Source: Chloroflexales bacterium ZM16-3 (GTDB taxonomy: Bacteria > Chloroflexota > Chloroflexia > Chloroflexales > Chloroflexaceae). Taken from it: a stretch of DNA of 40,845 bases. Under the pieces are notes generated by a model that did no database searches, had not been told where the DNA came from, and was given only the letters and a program-made list of their open reading frames with translations. The stretch is from NCBI GenBank assembly GCA_004138175.2, contig RYFE02000043.1:1-40845 (forward strand), written 5' to 3'. Within the stretch, counting starts at the first letter, position 1. Each line of letters begins with the position of its first letter. Positions 27,656-38,400 of this stretch are shown one piece after another. The position numbers and the translations under genes were made by a program.

Positions 27656-29318
27656 GGGCTAACACACGTTGGCGGAGCAGGTCGAATTTGGCACATCCAT
27701 ACATGCTCCGCTTGATCAGCTTGAGCCGATTCACCTGCCCCTCCACCTGGCCATTGCTATAGGGTACGGAAAGGGCGGCCACCATCGCCGCCTTGTCGCG
27801 CTCCAATCCTGCCACAAAGCCCTGGATCTCGGGAATACCACTGGCCGCCCCACGGGTGAGCCAAGCATCGAATGTGCTCGCCTGCCGCGTGCGTACCATC
27901 TGGATGAAGTCCTGCGCCAACTGATAGGCCGTCGCCACGATGGGAGCCGCGTGGCACAATCGTTCCAGAATGCGCTGATCATCCGCCTCCAGTTCTTTGG
28001 GGCGGCGCACCAGGAGCCATGCCGCCTGGCGTGCCGACAGACGGCGTTGGGGCGCCGACGGTGGTGTCCGTGTTGGCACCGGGGGGCGGCCACGACGCCG
28101 CGTACGCGGCGTCGTGGCCGGATCTGCGGCAGGAACCAGCTGCCGGTGCTGGGCGACCCAGCGCGAGACCAGCGCGGGCGATCCGGTGTATCGGTGCACG
28201 TCCCGCAGGTTCCGCCAGAGCTGCATGGCGTTATCTTAGCCTGCAGCAAGCTGCTGTTCGAGATAGGGGATGAAGGGGTCGAGTTTGCTGCGCCCAGCGC
28301 GGCGGGTGCCCCGCTCGGGAAACGGTTCCGCCACCGCGAACTGGCGCACGGTTTTGCGGCTGAGCTGGAGCTGTTTGGCAATTGCCCGCATGCGCATCCC
28401 TTGTGCCAGCAGTTCCTGCACCGCCGTATAGCGCGCATGCCGCCGCGTCCGCCAGTCCTGGCTCGCCTGTGCGGTCTTGGTCAGCGAGGGTTCGGGAGGC
28501 ACCTCTGGTGGAGGAAGTGCTGGTGGAGCCTCCGATACCGGACATGGCGCGAGTGATGGGGTGGGCATCACCGGGCGGTGTCTGGCAGCGGCGCGTCCAC
28601 TGTCTCGGGTGATGGGCTTGGCTTCGTCGTGGCGGCCTGGAGCGCATCTTGATGCCGTTCGAGCAGACGTTGGAGCATCTCGCGCACGTTCTGGAGCAGG
28701 TGAAAGCGGTTAGCAACCTGGATCGCATCAGGTGCCCCACGGCTGGCCCCATCGGCATATTCGCCCGAGCGGTCGCGGGTGATGACCTCGACGCCCGGAT
28801 GCGCCGCCAGCCACTGTGCCACCACCTCGGCAGATCGTTCTGGCACGAGGTCGATGGGCTGGTGCGTCTCCAGATCTACAAAGATCGTGCCATAGACCTG
28901 GCCTTTCCGCAGCGCGAAGTCATCGATGCCGAGGCAACGCGGCGTGGCGCTCTCGCCAGCGGGGTTCTGACGCGCCAGACAGAGCAAGGTGTCCGCGCTC
29001 ACCGCTATCCAGGCCGATCTGGCGGTGCTCCGCCCACTGTCGGGTCGTGCGGCGCGCGTAGGGCCGGATCAGTTCGGGTACGGGTTCACTGAAGGTGGTG
29101 CGCGGACAGCTCAGGTTGTCGCAGCGGAAGCGCCGAACATGGAGGTGCAGTTGCACCGGCACCTGGGCAAGCGGGAGATCGGCTAATCGACGCTGGTAGT
29201 AACTATGAACCCGCTGGGTCGGCATCTGACATGTGGGGCAATCGATGATCGTCGCCGTGGTCTGGAGGTCAGCGACGACGCCATCAGGGGCAATAGCGAC
29301 TGCGGTCAGATGGAGCAC
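27645..29318 (-). pseudogene. Degenerate ISL3-family transposase in four blocks
   Basis: Read from 29318 downward. Block 1 (29318-29010): zinc finger CPTCQMPTQRVHSYYQRRL and CDNLSCPRTTFSEPVPEL. Block 2 (29002-28568), another frame: CLGIDDFALRKGQVYGTIF with the first DDE Asp, VITRDRSGEYADGA with the second, then ANRFHLLQNV. About 20 codons are missing between blocks 1 and 2. Block 3 (28571-28236), shifted again: Pro-rich linker and HTH MRAIAKQLQLSRKTVRQF, ending LAAG then TAA. Block 4 (28226-27645), same frame as block 3: SARQAAWLLVRRPKEL, YSNGQVEGQVNRLKLIKR with the catalytic Glu. Two frameshifts, one deletion and one nonsense codon inactivate it. Both terminal repeats are lost. Confidence 0.9.
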
Positions 29319-29320
29319 GG

Positions 29321-29690
29321 CCTGTCATCGTCTGTGACCTGCCGCCAGCCCGCAGCCCCATCCTCGCGACCGCACTGGCGGCCGCCACCCGCTGCGTGGC
29401 CCCGGTGCAGCCTGAGGATCTGGTGCTCCAGGCGCTCGCCGACCTCAGCGAGTCGTCCGCGTACGCGCAGCAGGTGAACCCGACGCTCCCCGATGTGAGC
29501 GTGCTGCGCAACCGCTACGCGCCGCGCCGCGCCGTAGATATGGTCTACGACGAGGAGCTACGCACGACGTACGCGGGCCAGCTGCTCCAAACGATTATCC
29601 CGATGCGGGCCGCTGTCCGCGAGTCGGCGGGTTTTCAGCAGAGCATGCAGCAGACGCAGTCCGGCCTGGAGCGCGCAGCACCAATCGCTC
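29321..29690 (+). pseudogene. C-terminal half of a ParA/Soj-type partition ATPase
   Basis: The open frame starts abruptly next to the ISL3 remnant: PVIVCDLPPARSPILATALA (Walker A' partner strand and switch), RCVAPVQPEDLVLQALADL, VSVLRNRYAPRRAVDMVYDE and LQTIIPMRAAVRESAGFQQS. These follow the second half of ParA in order. The N-terminal deviant Walker A is missing, and homology ends near 29670. It could be a relic of a plasmid or integrative element. No parB is visible. Confidence 0.75.
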
Positions 29691-29751
29691 GGGCGCGTTG
29701 TGCGCCATGCGAAGACGGGTCGTTACACGGGTCGTCACCAGGGGGCTGGAC

Positions 29752-30492
29752 TCAGGCGGCGGCCGACGCGCGCTCCTCCCACCGATCCGCTCGCACCCCT
29801 TTCACCAGGAGCCACACGGGGAAGGCGATCTCTGCGACGGCGATCACCAGCGCAATAATGGCGGGGGTGGTGGCATAGCTGGGGACGAACAGCAGCGCCA
29901 GGCTGTCGAACAGATAGCCGCAGGCGGCGAGGAGAAACAGGACGCCGAGCACGCGGGGGATATACCCCGACTTGTAGATCAGATAGCCAAGCAGAAATAC
30001 GTGGGGCACCAGAAAGACGATGCCGATCGTGAACCCGTAGCTGTGCGCGTCGAGGAAAAAGCGGCTGAGCGCCTCGCGTTGCCCGAGCGAGAAGCCGGCC
30101 AGTTCGCTGTCGCCGAGCAGGCGCAGCACAAAGAAGTAGTTGAGCAGGTTGACCCCGTGGATCGTGGTCATGATCAGCCGAAACACCGCCGCCGACAGCG
30201 CGAGCATCCGGCTCACGGGCGCGAAGAGGACGTACAGTATCAGCGAGAGCGCGACCTCGCTCAGCAAGACGACGAGCTCGCCGCCGAGGGCGACGCGGAG
30301 CAGCGCGCCGGTGGTGGTCGCGGGAGCGCCTCCTATGTTCAGCTGGCCGGGCACGTAGACATGGGCAACAATAGCGGCGACCGTGATGACGAGGTAGAGG
30401 GCGCCGGCGAGGCGGGCCAGGCCGAGCGGCGCGCGCCCGGCGATAGATCGGGTCGGCTGCGTGGTGCGCAGGGTGGCAGTCGTTACATTCAT
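29752..30492 (-). CDS. DUF4386 membrane protein
   Basis: 246 residues, AAGGAG 7 nt before ATG 30492. Six to seven hydrophobic segments; family-typical stretches are RLAGALYLVITVAAIVAH near the N-terminus, MTTIHGVNLLNYFFVLRLL in the middle, FFLDAHSYGFTIGIVFL and YLIYKSGYIPRVLGVLFLLA near the end. DUF4386 proteins have no established function. It is intact although surrounded by decayed mobile genes, so it is probably under selection or a recent arrival. Confidence 0.88.
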   Translation of the reverse strand: MNVTTATLRTTQPTRSIAGRAPLGLARLAGALYLVITVAAIVAHVYVPGQLNIGGAPATTTGALLRVALGGELVVLLSEVALSLILYVLFAPVSRMLALSAAVFRLIMTTIHGVNLLNYFFVLRLLGDSELAGFSLGQREALSRFFLDAHSYGFTIGIVFLVPHVFLLGYLIYKSGYIPRVLGVLFLLAACGYLFDSLALLFVPSYATTPAIIALVIAVAEIAFPVWLLVKGVRADRWEERASAAA

Positions 30493-30527
30493 CTCAACTC
30501 CTTTCCTTTGTTCATACGCCCCGTGGT

Positions 30528-30571
30528 GTGAGCCGGAGCCGACGGCGCTGGCTCACTGCACCCGTAGTATA
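30528..30571 (-). promoter_or_regulatory. Promoter/operator candidate for the DUF4386 gene
   Basis: A TATACT -10 candidate (30566-30571, minus strand) has a poor -35 partner. Just downstream, GTGAGCC (30528-30534) and GGCTCAC (30550-30556) form a dyad in the leader that could be an operator. Moderately suggestive only. Confidence 0.35.
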
Positions 30572-30744
30572 GCCGTGCGGCGCGCGGGCTTGTAGCTACG
30601 AAAGGAGGGAGAAGGGAGGGTCAGCCCGCGCCGAGCGGTGAAGCGGATAGTACGAAGGTAGGTAGTGGCTAGATCTCGCATGGTGACGCGTCTCTCCCCC
30701 ACGGGAACGCCGTACGAAATGATTGACACCTCGCCGTGTTTTGC

Positions 30745-31160
30745 TTACGCGCGGAGCGAGCGATTGTAGCGAAAGAGAAACAGCCGGAGACACACTTCAT
30801 GCATCAGATCGGTTTTTGAAAACGAGAGGGTTTTGCGCACAAACCGTGCCAGACGTTGGCGAATCGTGTTGTTAAACCGCTCACTATGGGCCGTTTCACC
30901 CGTTTCTTTGCCCACCGCTTCATGCTGGTCATCGGGGATGATCATGTGATAGGCTTCCCAAAAGTCACTAACGTGCGCTCAAGCCCCCGAAGACTGCTGC
31001 GCTCCTCATAGGCACGCAGAATCTCTTCTTTTCGTTCCTCAGGTACCCATTTGGTGCAGGATTGGCCCGGCTTTGTCGCTGGCAGGTACGTTCGCGTGTT
31101 CGCCACTACCCCGTGCTCTACGTATCTCAGCCTCGATCCATTGCGCTCGCGCCGGCTCAA
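30745..31160 (-). pseudogene. IS1-family transposase with internal deletion
   Basis: The N-terminal part reads WVPEERKEEILRAYEERSSL and RGLERT (HTH). It then jumps, with a frame change near 30960, to SDFWEAYHMIIPDDQHEAV, GKETGETAHSERFNNTIRQR and FVRKTLSFSKTDLMHEVCLR, the C-terminus of IS1-type DDE transposases. About 100 residues with the first catalytic acids are missing. No clear terminal repeats were found in 30572-30745. It overlaps the stop of the response-regulator gene by 4 nt. Confidence 0.85.
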
Positions 31161-31798
31161 TCCACGAGCCTGTGTCGCAGGGCGATCACGGCGGCCTGCG
31201 TGCGGTCTGCCACTCCCAGCTTGGCGAGAACCCCGCTCACGTAATTGCGCACGGTGCCCTCGGAGAGCGATAGCCGGGCGGCAATGTCCGTGTTCGAGAG
31301 GCCCTTTGCCAGAAAGCCCAACACCTCCCGCTCGCGCAGGCTGAGCGTCTTGCCAACCGTCGAGTCGTGTGCGACGTTTGGCTCGGCGATATGCATGAAG
31401 AGCTTGCTGGCCACCCCCGGATCGACAAAGGTCTGCCCGGCAACTGTCCCTGTGATGGCGCTGATCAATCCATCACGCGGCGTGCCCTTGAGCAGATAGC
31501 CCGAGGCACCGGCGCGGATCGCGTCGAACAGCCATTCGTCGGCGTCATAGGTCGTTAGCGCCAGGACGCGCACCGCCGGGAACCGCTCGCAGATCTTCCG
31601 GGTGGCCTGAATGCCGCTCATGCCCGGCATGTTCAGATCCATCAGGACGAGATCGGGCTGCTGCTGCTCGACGAGTGCCACCGCCTGCGCGCCGTCGCTC
31701 GCCACTCCGGTCACTTCGATCTCAGGCGCGGTGCTGAGAATGGCGCGCAGTCCCTCGCAGATAATATCCTGATCGTCGCAGATCAATACGCGAATCAT
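31157..31798 (-). CDS. NarL/FixJ-type response regulator
   Basis: 213 residues from ATG 31798 (GGAGG 8 nt upstream; a longer in-frame start at 31840 lies in the MITE). Receiver: acidic pocket CDD (D8-D9), phospho-acceptor D54 in VLMDLNMPGMSG, K104 in GYLLKGTPRDG. Output: LuxR-type HTH LSLREREVLGFLAKGLSNTD and LSLSEGTVRNYVSGVLAKLG. No histidine kinase is adjacent. It is divergent from the giant protein at 32221, whose promoter region it may control. A MITE sits 30 bp upstream of its start codon and may have replaced its promoter or cut it from a kinase gene. Confidence 0.93.
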   Translation of the reverse strand: MIRVLICDDQDIICEGLRAILSTAPEIEVTGVASDGAQAVALVEQQQPDLVLMDLNMPGMSGIQATRKICERFPAVRVLALTTYDADEWLFDAIRAGASGYLLKGTPRDGLISAITGTVAGQTFVDPGVASKLFMHIAEPNVAHDSTVGKTLSLREREVLGFLAKGLSNTDIAARLSLSEGTVRNYVSGVLAKLGVADRTQAAVIALRHRLVD

Positions 31799-31828
31799 AG
31801 GCCGGCCTCCGCTGTATAGCCAGGAATC

Positions 31829-31942
31829 GCAGTAGCGCAAAAGTCACCCTGCACGGTGTTCGGTCATTCTGAGCGAAGCGAAGAATCCCGGCCGGGACGC
31901 TTCGCTTCGCTCAGCGTGACAGGGCGAGTTTTGCGGTATTGC
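31829..31942. mobile_element. MITE copy 3 (114 bp) with 8-bp target duplication
   Basis: Ends GCAGTAGCGCAAAAGTC and, on the other strand, GCAATACCGCAAAACTCG are close to those of copies 1 and 2; the central GAGCGAAGCGAAG / CTTCGCTTCGCTC hairpin is complete. Direct repeats CAGGAATC occur at 31821-31828 and 31943-31950. Confidence 0.9.
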
Positions 31943-31972
31943 CAGGAATCATAGCTCAGACCTCCAGTTGCA

Positions 31973-32016
31973 TGATGTGACAGATGTCATACATGCAGCT
32001 GCCCTACGTCACATCA
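31973..32016. promoter_or_regulatory. Operator-like dyads between the divergent genes
   Basis: TGATGTGAC (31973-31981) and GTCACATCA (32008-32016) form a spaced inverted repeat; within the left half, TGACA-GA-TGTCA (31978-31989) is a tighter palindrome. They lie between the response regulator and the giant protein gene, a natural place for a NarL-type dimer. 32017-32212 has no other clear site; a TATAGT near 32080 lacks a -35 partner. Confidence 0.45.
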
Positions 32017-32220
32017 AGACCGGATGGTGCTCATACGCTTTTGAGCGCTCGGTCACTATCTCGCCCGCTGCAAATCCATTATAGTGCTAGGACGCACAAT
32101 ATAACCATCATCAAATCGACCAACATCCAGTGCTGTAGGGGGCGCGAGGGGGGAGCCGAGCGTCAACCACATGGCTGGGGCTGGGCGTAGATGGAGCAGC
32201 GTTAAGCTTGGTGAGGAGAT

Positions 32221-35200
32221 ATGCGCTTCGGCGATTTTGGGGGGGGGATGCTACGTAAAAAGTCCGCGTATGGCCGCCGATCTCATATCGGGCGGCTTCG
32301 GCTGATGTCTGCGTTCGCGCTGGTCGCCGCGCTCGCTCTGTTCGCCGCGCTACTTGTGCCGCAGCTCGTCTACTCGGGATCGGCCGACTCTCGCGCGCAG
32401 ATCCGCCAGGCATGGAACAACGCGCGCGCCGCCGGCGGCTACACGTTCCGCGCCCAGATCGTTCAGACGACCATCCCCCTGGCCATCCCCGCAAATATTG
32501 GCCGCAGCAGCAAGCAGCAGACTCTCCAGATTGAGGGCAGCACCGATTTCTCGAATCAGATGCTTGAGCTGGCGCTCTGGCCCGAGGGTGCCAACACCCT
32601 CGATCGCAGCAGCGCGACCCAGATCAAGGTCGAGAACAATACGTCCTACTCGCGGCGCGGCGATCAGGCATGGCAAGAGATCCCGGATTTCGCCGGCGCC
32701 TTCGCCCCCGATGGCGATTTCCTCGCCTACCTGTCCGCCGCCAAGGAGATTGTCAACCAGGGCAGCGACACGCGCGCGGGGATTGCCTTCACGCGCTACA
32801 GCTTTGCGATCAATGGCCCGCGCTTCGCCGCCTTTGTGCGTAACGAGCTGGAGCAGCGCAAGGCTCGGCAGGGCGAGCTGGCCCCCGGCCAGCGGCTCGA
32901 TCTGCCTGCGCAGTACCGCGATATGACCGGCGAGGGCGAGCTGTGGGTGCGGGACGATGGCCTGCCGCTGCGCCAGATCATTAGGGCGAGCTTCCCCGAT
33001 CAGGGCGACCACCGGGTGGAGGCCACGTTCAGCGTGGACTTCTCAGGCTACCTGAACGCCGCGCAGGTCGCGGGCGGGCCCGCCGGGCTCTTCGGCGTTG
33101 CGCAGCTCCGCGCCGCCCTCGGCGCGCTCGCCCCCTCGCCCCTGCTCGCCTCGCAGGCCCTGATCATCATGCTGATGATCGGCCTCGCCTACCTGACCAT
33201 CCGCCATGCGCGCTCCCGGCGGCTGTACACCGCCCTGAGCATGTACATGGTCATCTCGATGATCATCACGCCGCTGCTCCAGCCACAGCAGGCATACGCG
33301 GCCGGGAGCGATCAGCGCGAGCAGGCGCAGCTCCTCCAGCAGCAGCAGCAGCAGGCCGCCGCCCAGCAGGCGGCTGACCAGATGCGCGCCGCGTCTGAGG
33401 CATTTGACCCGCACCTCAGCCCGCTCGCCGCCGCCGCCCAGGACGACGCCGTGACGCGCGTTGTGGCCGGGCAGCTGCCTGCCACCTCCGCGGCCTCGCC
33501 CGCTCAGCAGGCCGCGCCCTGCGCCGACACGAGCGATAGCGACGGCGATGGCCTGACCGGCTGCCAAGAGAAACTCTTGGGAACCGACCCGAATAAGGCT
33601 GATAGCGACCGGGACGAGCTGAGCGACGGCCAGGAGGTGGCCGGCTTCTCCTTCGGCGGCAAGACCTGGTACACCGACCCCAACCAGATCAGCACGCTCA
33701 AAGACAATGTCCTTGATGGACTCAAGTGCCCGCTGAATACCGGCACGGGCCAGCACGACTGCGCCGTGGACACCGACGGCGATGGCACGCCCGACGCGCT
33801 CGACCGCGATAGCGACGGCGATGGTGTGCCGAACCAGATCGACCTCTCGCCCCTGCGCACCAGCCCGGCGACTTTTGGCAAGGACAACCCCGTCTCGCTG
33901 GTGGTCAATGGCTTGCAGCCAAATAAGCCGACCTCTGTCGAGTTTCAGATCCGACCGACGACGGACGCGCATCTGTACCAGGCGCTCAATGTGCTGGACT
34001 GGGCTGATGGCGATCATCAGGGGCAGATCCAGCGCGATGACGACTATAAGGATGCGAACGGCGAGCGGATCAAGACCTTCTTCGACGCCTGCGCGAACGG
34101 CACGGGCAGCGCCACACCATGCGCGCTGTCGCCCGACGCCAATGGCGATATTCGCCTCGTGCCGATGCTGGAGATCCGCGTGCCAGCGGCATCCACTATT
34201 CTGCCATCGCAGGCTGAGCTGAACGCCCTCGGCGGCATCGTCGTGCAGAAGCCCGACTCGACCGGCACCAGGGTTGTCTACGTGTCGCTGCAGATGGTGA
34301 ACGAGCCCAACACCGACGCGCGCGTCGCTTTCTATGGCAAGATGCTCTATCGGCCGGGATCAACCTGGGGCGGCGCGCAGCAGGTGCGCCTGGTCTGGCT
34401 GGTCTCGATGCTGGTGGATGTCTGCCAGGAGGCCAAGGGCGCGATCTGCACCTCGTATAAAGACGCGAACGGCGTCGATTACCACAACCAGATCCAGACT
34501 GTCCACACCTACTATGACGACTTCAAGCTCACCGCGCTCAACGTGCGCGAGGACAGCGGCAGCGATGTCGCGCTGGCCTACGAGGACCCGGCGGTGGACA
34601 GCGACCTCAACGACGACTTCGCGCTGACGGCTCTGGCCGGCGGGCTGGATGCCGTCTTTCTGACTGGGCGCGACTGCGACTCGCTGATCAACGGCGTCTG
34701 TGTCAGCAATGGCAGGACCGATATCACCGTCAGCGGGCGCGGCGTGGGCGCGCCGCGAATCGTCGACCGCTTCGACCGCCTGCAGAATAGCGGCGTGTCC
34801 GACATCCTGCGCTGGCAGATCCCGAACATTCTGCGCGTGGAGAGCCGCTCCTACGAGCACCGCGATCAGGCGATCGCCACCCTGGCGATCACCGATACGA
34901 AGTCGATCTTGGATACGAACTTCACGCCGCGCTGGAGCGCGAGCGCGCCGATCACGCCCACGATCCTGTATGCGCGCGAGGATCGCTTCCGCGCCGCCAA
35001 CCTGTCGCAGCAGGGCACGGGGACGGGCGTGCAGAGGAGCGGCAGCCAGCTGACTGTGGACTTCAACGCCGATAGCGGCACGCCCGTCATGACCTCGGCC
35101 AGCCTGAGCTGGGCCCCCTTCGCCTACGACGGCGTGAGCTGGCAGTCGGTGGGCATGGCCGACTACTGGAAGGAGCTGGATCGGCGCATGGTCGCGGCGC

Positions 35201-35424
35201 GCGAGCCGGGCGACTCGCAGCGGATCGCCGACGGCAAGGTGGCCGTCGCCCAGATCTACTATACGCTGATGAACGGCGGCCTGAGCAATGTCGTCCAGAT
35301 CGGCAGCGCCCCGACCAAACCCGACGTCGATTTTGTGAGCGATACCGAGCACGCCGGGGTCGTCAGCGGGGCAGCGACCTACGGCCCCAGGGCGGCCAAG
35401 ATCATAGCGACCCGGCTTGCCTTT
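32221..35424 (+). CDS. Giant exported TSP3-repeat protein, N-terminal portion (frameshifted)
   Basis: Two starts are possible: ATG 32221 (GAGGAG only 2 nt upstream) or ATG 32248 after a G-run; the second gives the shorter signal anchor RLRLMSAFALVAALALFAAL. A beta-rich domain follows (AGGYTFRAQIVQTTIPLAIP), then two hydrophobic helices (about residues 315-360; LIIMLMIGLAYLTIRHARSR), a Gln-rich stretch, and calcium-type TSP3 repeats (DSDGDGLTGCQEKLLGTDP; DTDGDGTPDALDRDSDGDG). The rest is a long beta-rich region without known motifs. Near 35420 an extra T in CCTTTCG shifts the frame; the true continuation is LAF-VNGFIGLGATGVY. The open frame itself runs to 35622 with GC-biased nonsense. Confidence 0.82.
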
Positions 35425-38400
35425 CGTGAACGGCTTCATCGGCCTGGGCGCGACGGGCGTCTACACCGCAACCGTACACAACACGACCGACCCCGCCGTG
35501 GGCGGGAGCCTCTTCGTCACGGAGGGCAAGCTGACGAGCACGCTCCCGACGCAGCTCGGCGGGCAGACGCTGGTGTCCGATATAAGTCTGCAGCCGACCG
35601 GCACAATCGCCAGCACCGCTAGCTTTACGGCCGCCACAAATGCCGGCTCGGGCAAGGTTCTGGTGAATAGCGCCCTGGCCGCCCAGCTCTACGACCCCGC
35701 GCCCTCGTATGTCTATCGCGGCAACTACAGCCTGAGCAGCAGCCTCCAGGTCACCATCGACGCTGATCGCCCTACGGCGGACACGGCGACCACCGCTGTC
35801 CGGTCGAGCGCGATCAATATTATTGGCGGCACGGCGAGCGACCCGACCTCGTACATCTCACGGGTCCAGGTGAGCATCGACGGCGGCGCCTTTACCGACG
35901 CCGACATCAGCGACTGTCGGCAGTCGGGGAATGCGCCATGCGCCTGGGCCTTCGCCTGGGACGTGCCGGCGGGCAGCGCCACGTATGCCGTCGCAGTTAA
36001 GGCCACCGACGCCGTGGGCAACGAGCAGGTGCAGGCGACGGTCAGCAATGTCGGGATCGACGACCTAGCCCCCAGCGTCACCAGCGGCGTGGCCGGCAAC
36101 CCGATCGTCGCCGCCGGGAAGAATGCGGACGACCAGTGGACGCTGCCGCTGAGCGGGAGCGCCAGCGACCCCGGCAGCGGCTCGACCTCAAGTGGCCTCG
36201 ATCGGGTCGAGGTCATGGTCGAGCCGAACGGCAGCGGCTGGCAGCCCGCGCAGCTGATCGCGAGCACGGGCGCGAGCACCTGGCAGATCGACTACCCGCT
36301 GTCGGCCTTCGACTCGACGAACGATCCCCTGCTCGACCCGACCGGCAGCTACACCTTCACGGTGCGCGCGGTCGATAAGGCCAGCAACGTCACCGCAGCG
36401 ACGAACTATGCCATCGGCACCGTCCGCATCGACACGAGCGCGCCCGCGATACGCCTGACCGGCTCCAACCTGCCCGGCTTCGACATCAGCGCCACGCGCC
36501 TGATCACCAGCCCCATGACGCTCAGCGGCGTGGTGACTGAGACCGGCAGCGTGACGACCGGCATCGCCAGCGCCGAGATGTCGCTGACTTGGGACAAGGT
36601 CACCGATGTCTACGCGAACACCGTGCTGGCGATGCCCTTCGACGACCCGCCTGGGGCCACCACCTTCCGCGATGTGTCGCGCAACGCCTGGGGCGCATCC
36701 TGTGATCTGGCGGCGCAGCAGTGTCCGGACGCAGGCGCGGCGGGCCGCTTCGGCAAGGCGATCCGCCTCACGAGCACCGAGCAGGTCGTGATCGCCCCGA
36801 CCGTGCCGATCTCGACGACGGGCTACGCGCTGGTCGGCTGGTTTAACGCCGGCCAGGACGGCGGCATCTTCGCCGTGAACAACGCAAGCGCCACCGACCG
36901 CCAGATCTACCTGAGCGGCGGGAATGTGTGCGCCGATGTCCTGGGCAGCTCGCGCGAGACGATCTGCTCGGTGAACGTGAACTACGCCGACGGCGGCTGG
37001 CACATGGTCGCGCAGACCCTCGGCGGCGGCGGGCAGCTGCTCTACGTCGATGGGCGGCTGGCCGCGAGCGGCAGCGCGACCAGCTCAAGCCTGAGCGGCG
37101 CGGCCAACCTGATCTTCGGGCGCGCGCCGCAGGCCACCACCAACTCGCTGCGCGGCTCGCTCGACGAGTTCAAGCTGTTTGATGTCGAGCTGTCGGCAGA
37201 GTCGGTGCTCGGCTTCTACCAGTCCTGGCAGCCGGCCAGCCTGGCCAGCGCGGGCAGTAGCGTGAACGCGACGACCTGGAGCGCGGTGGTGCCGTTTGGC
37301 CTGGAGGGATACTACTCGATCGACCTGACCGCCAGCGATGCGCAGGGCAACCGCAACGACGACCGCTTCGAGTGGTCGCAGTGGCGCGGCGAGATCGACA
37401 CCGCGCCGCCCAGCCTTGAGATCCTGATCGAGCCCGGGGCGTCGTTTGGGGGCACACGGATCACCGGCATCGCCGAGGATCTCAACCTGGACCGGGCCAG
37501 CCTCCAGCTGCCCTGCTTCGGCCCGAACGGCGAGGTCAACGACATCAACCCCAACTATCTGGTCGGTGGCCAGATGTCCTACAACACGCTGACCCGCCCC
37601 GGCGCGCCGCTGCGGCTGAATAAGGTCGTCAGATCATGCACCATACCGGGCTACCCGACGGGTACGTTCACCATCCGCGCGTGCGACACCTATGGCCACT
37701 GCGCGGCGAAGACCTCACCGCAGTATCAGGCATACATCGCGTCTAGCTCGGGCATCGTGCGCGCCTCGGCGAGCGACGGCGCCGGGCAGCAGCTGATCCT
37801 CGACCCGACGAAGGCCAATCCGACCGGCGGGATCGCGATCGACTCCCAGCGCCAGCAGATGTACTGGGTCGAGGCGACGACGATCCGGCGCGCCAACCTG
37901 GACGGCACAGGGATTGAGACGATCATCAGCGGCCTGAGTGCGCCGAGGCGGATCGCCGTGGCCGAGGCGGCGGGCAAAGTCTACTGGAGTGAGCCGGGGG
38001 CGATCAAGCGGGCCAACCTCGATGGCTCGGGCGTCGAGATACTGGTCGCGGGCACGGGGATCGCCTCCCTATCGCTCGACGTGGCGCGCAGCAAGATCTT
38101 CTGGGCTGCTGGCAAGACGATCTCCAGCGCCAACCTGGATGGCAGCGGGCAGAGCACCTTCGCCTCGCTGGAGACCGTGACCGACGGCTTTCAGGGTGCC
38201 GGCTCGACGAACTTCCTGCACCCATTCCGCGATGTCGCCGTGAACCCGGTCTCCGGGCGACCCTACTTCTCGCTCTACGCAACCTGCGTATCGCCCACGC
38301 AGGTCTACATCCTGGAGGGCTGCCAGTTCCTCTATAACGGGCCGAGCCTGAGCACGGGATACGCGTTCCGCGTCCCGCCCACGCCCGGCGCGGCGAACCT

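Noticed and set aside
28560-28575. Programmed frameshift in the ISL3 transposase at the TGATG overlap
   Set aside because: The same gene also has a ~20-codon deletion and an in-frame TAA, so ordinary decay explains it.
33043-34017. 324-residue minus-strand open frame in the TSP3 region
   Set aside because: Shadow of the Asp/Gly-rich plus-strand repeats; no start signal or domain.
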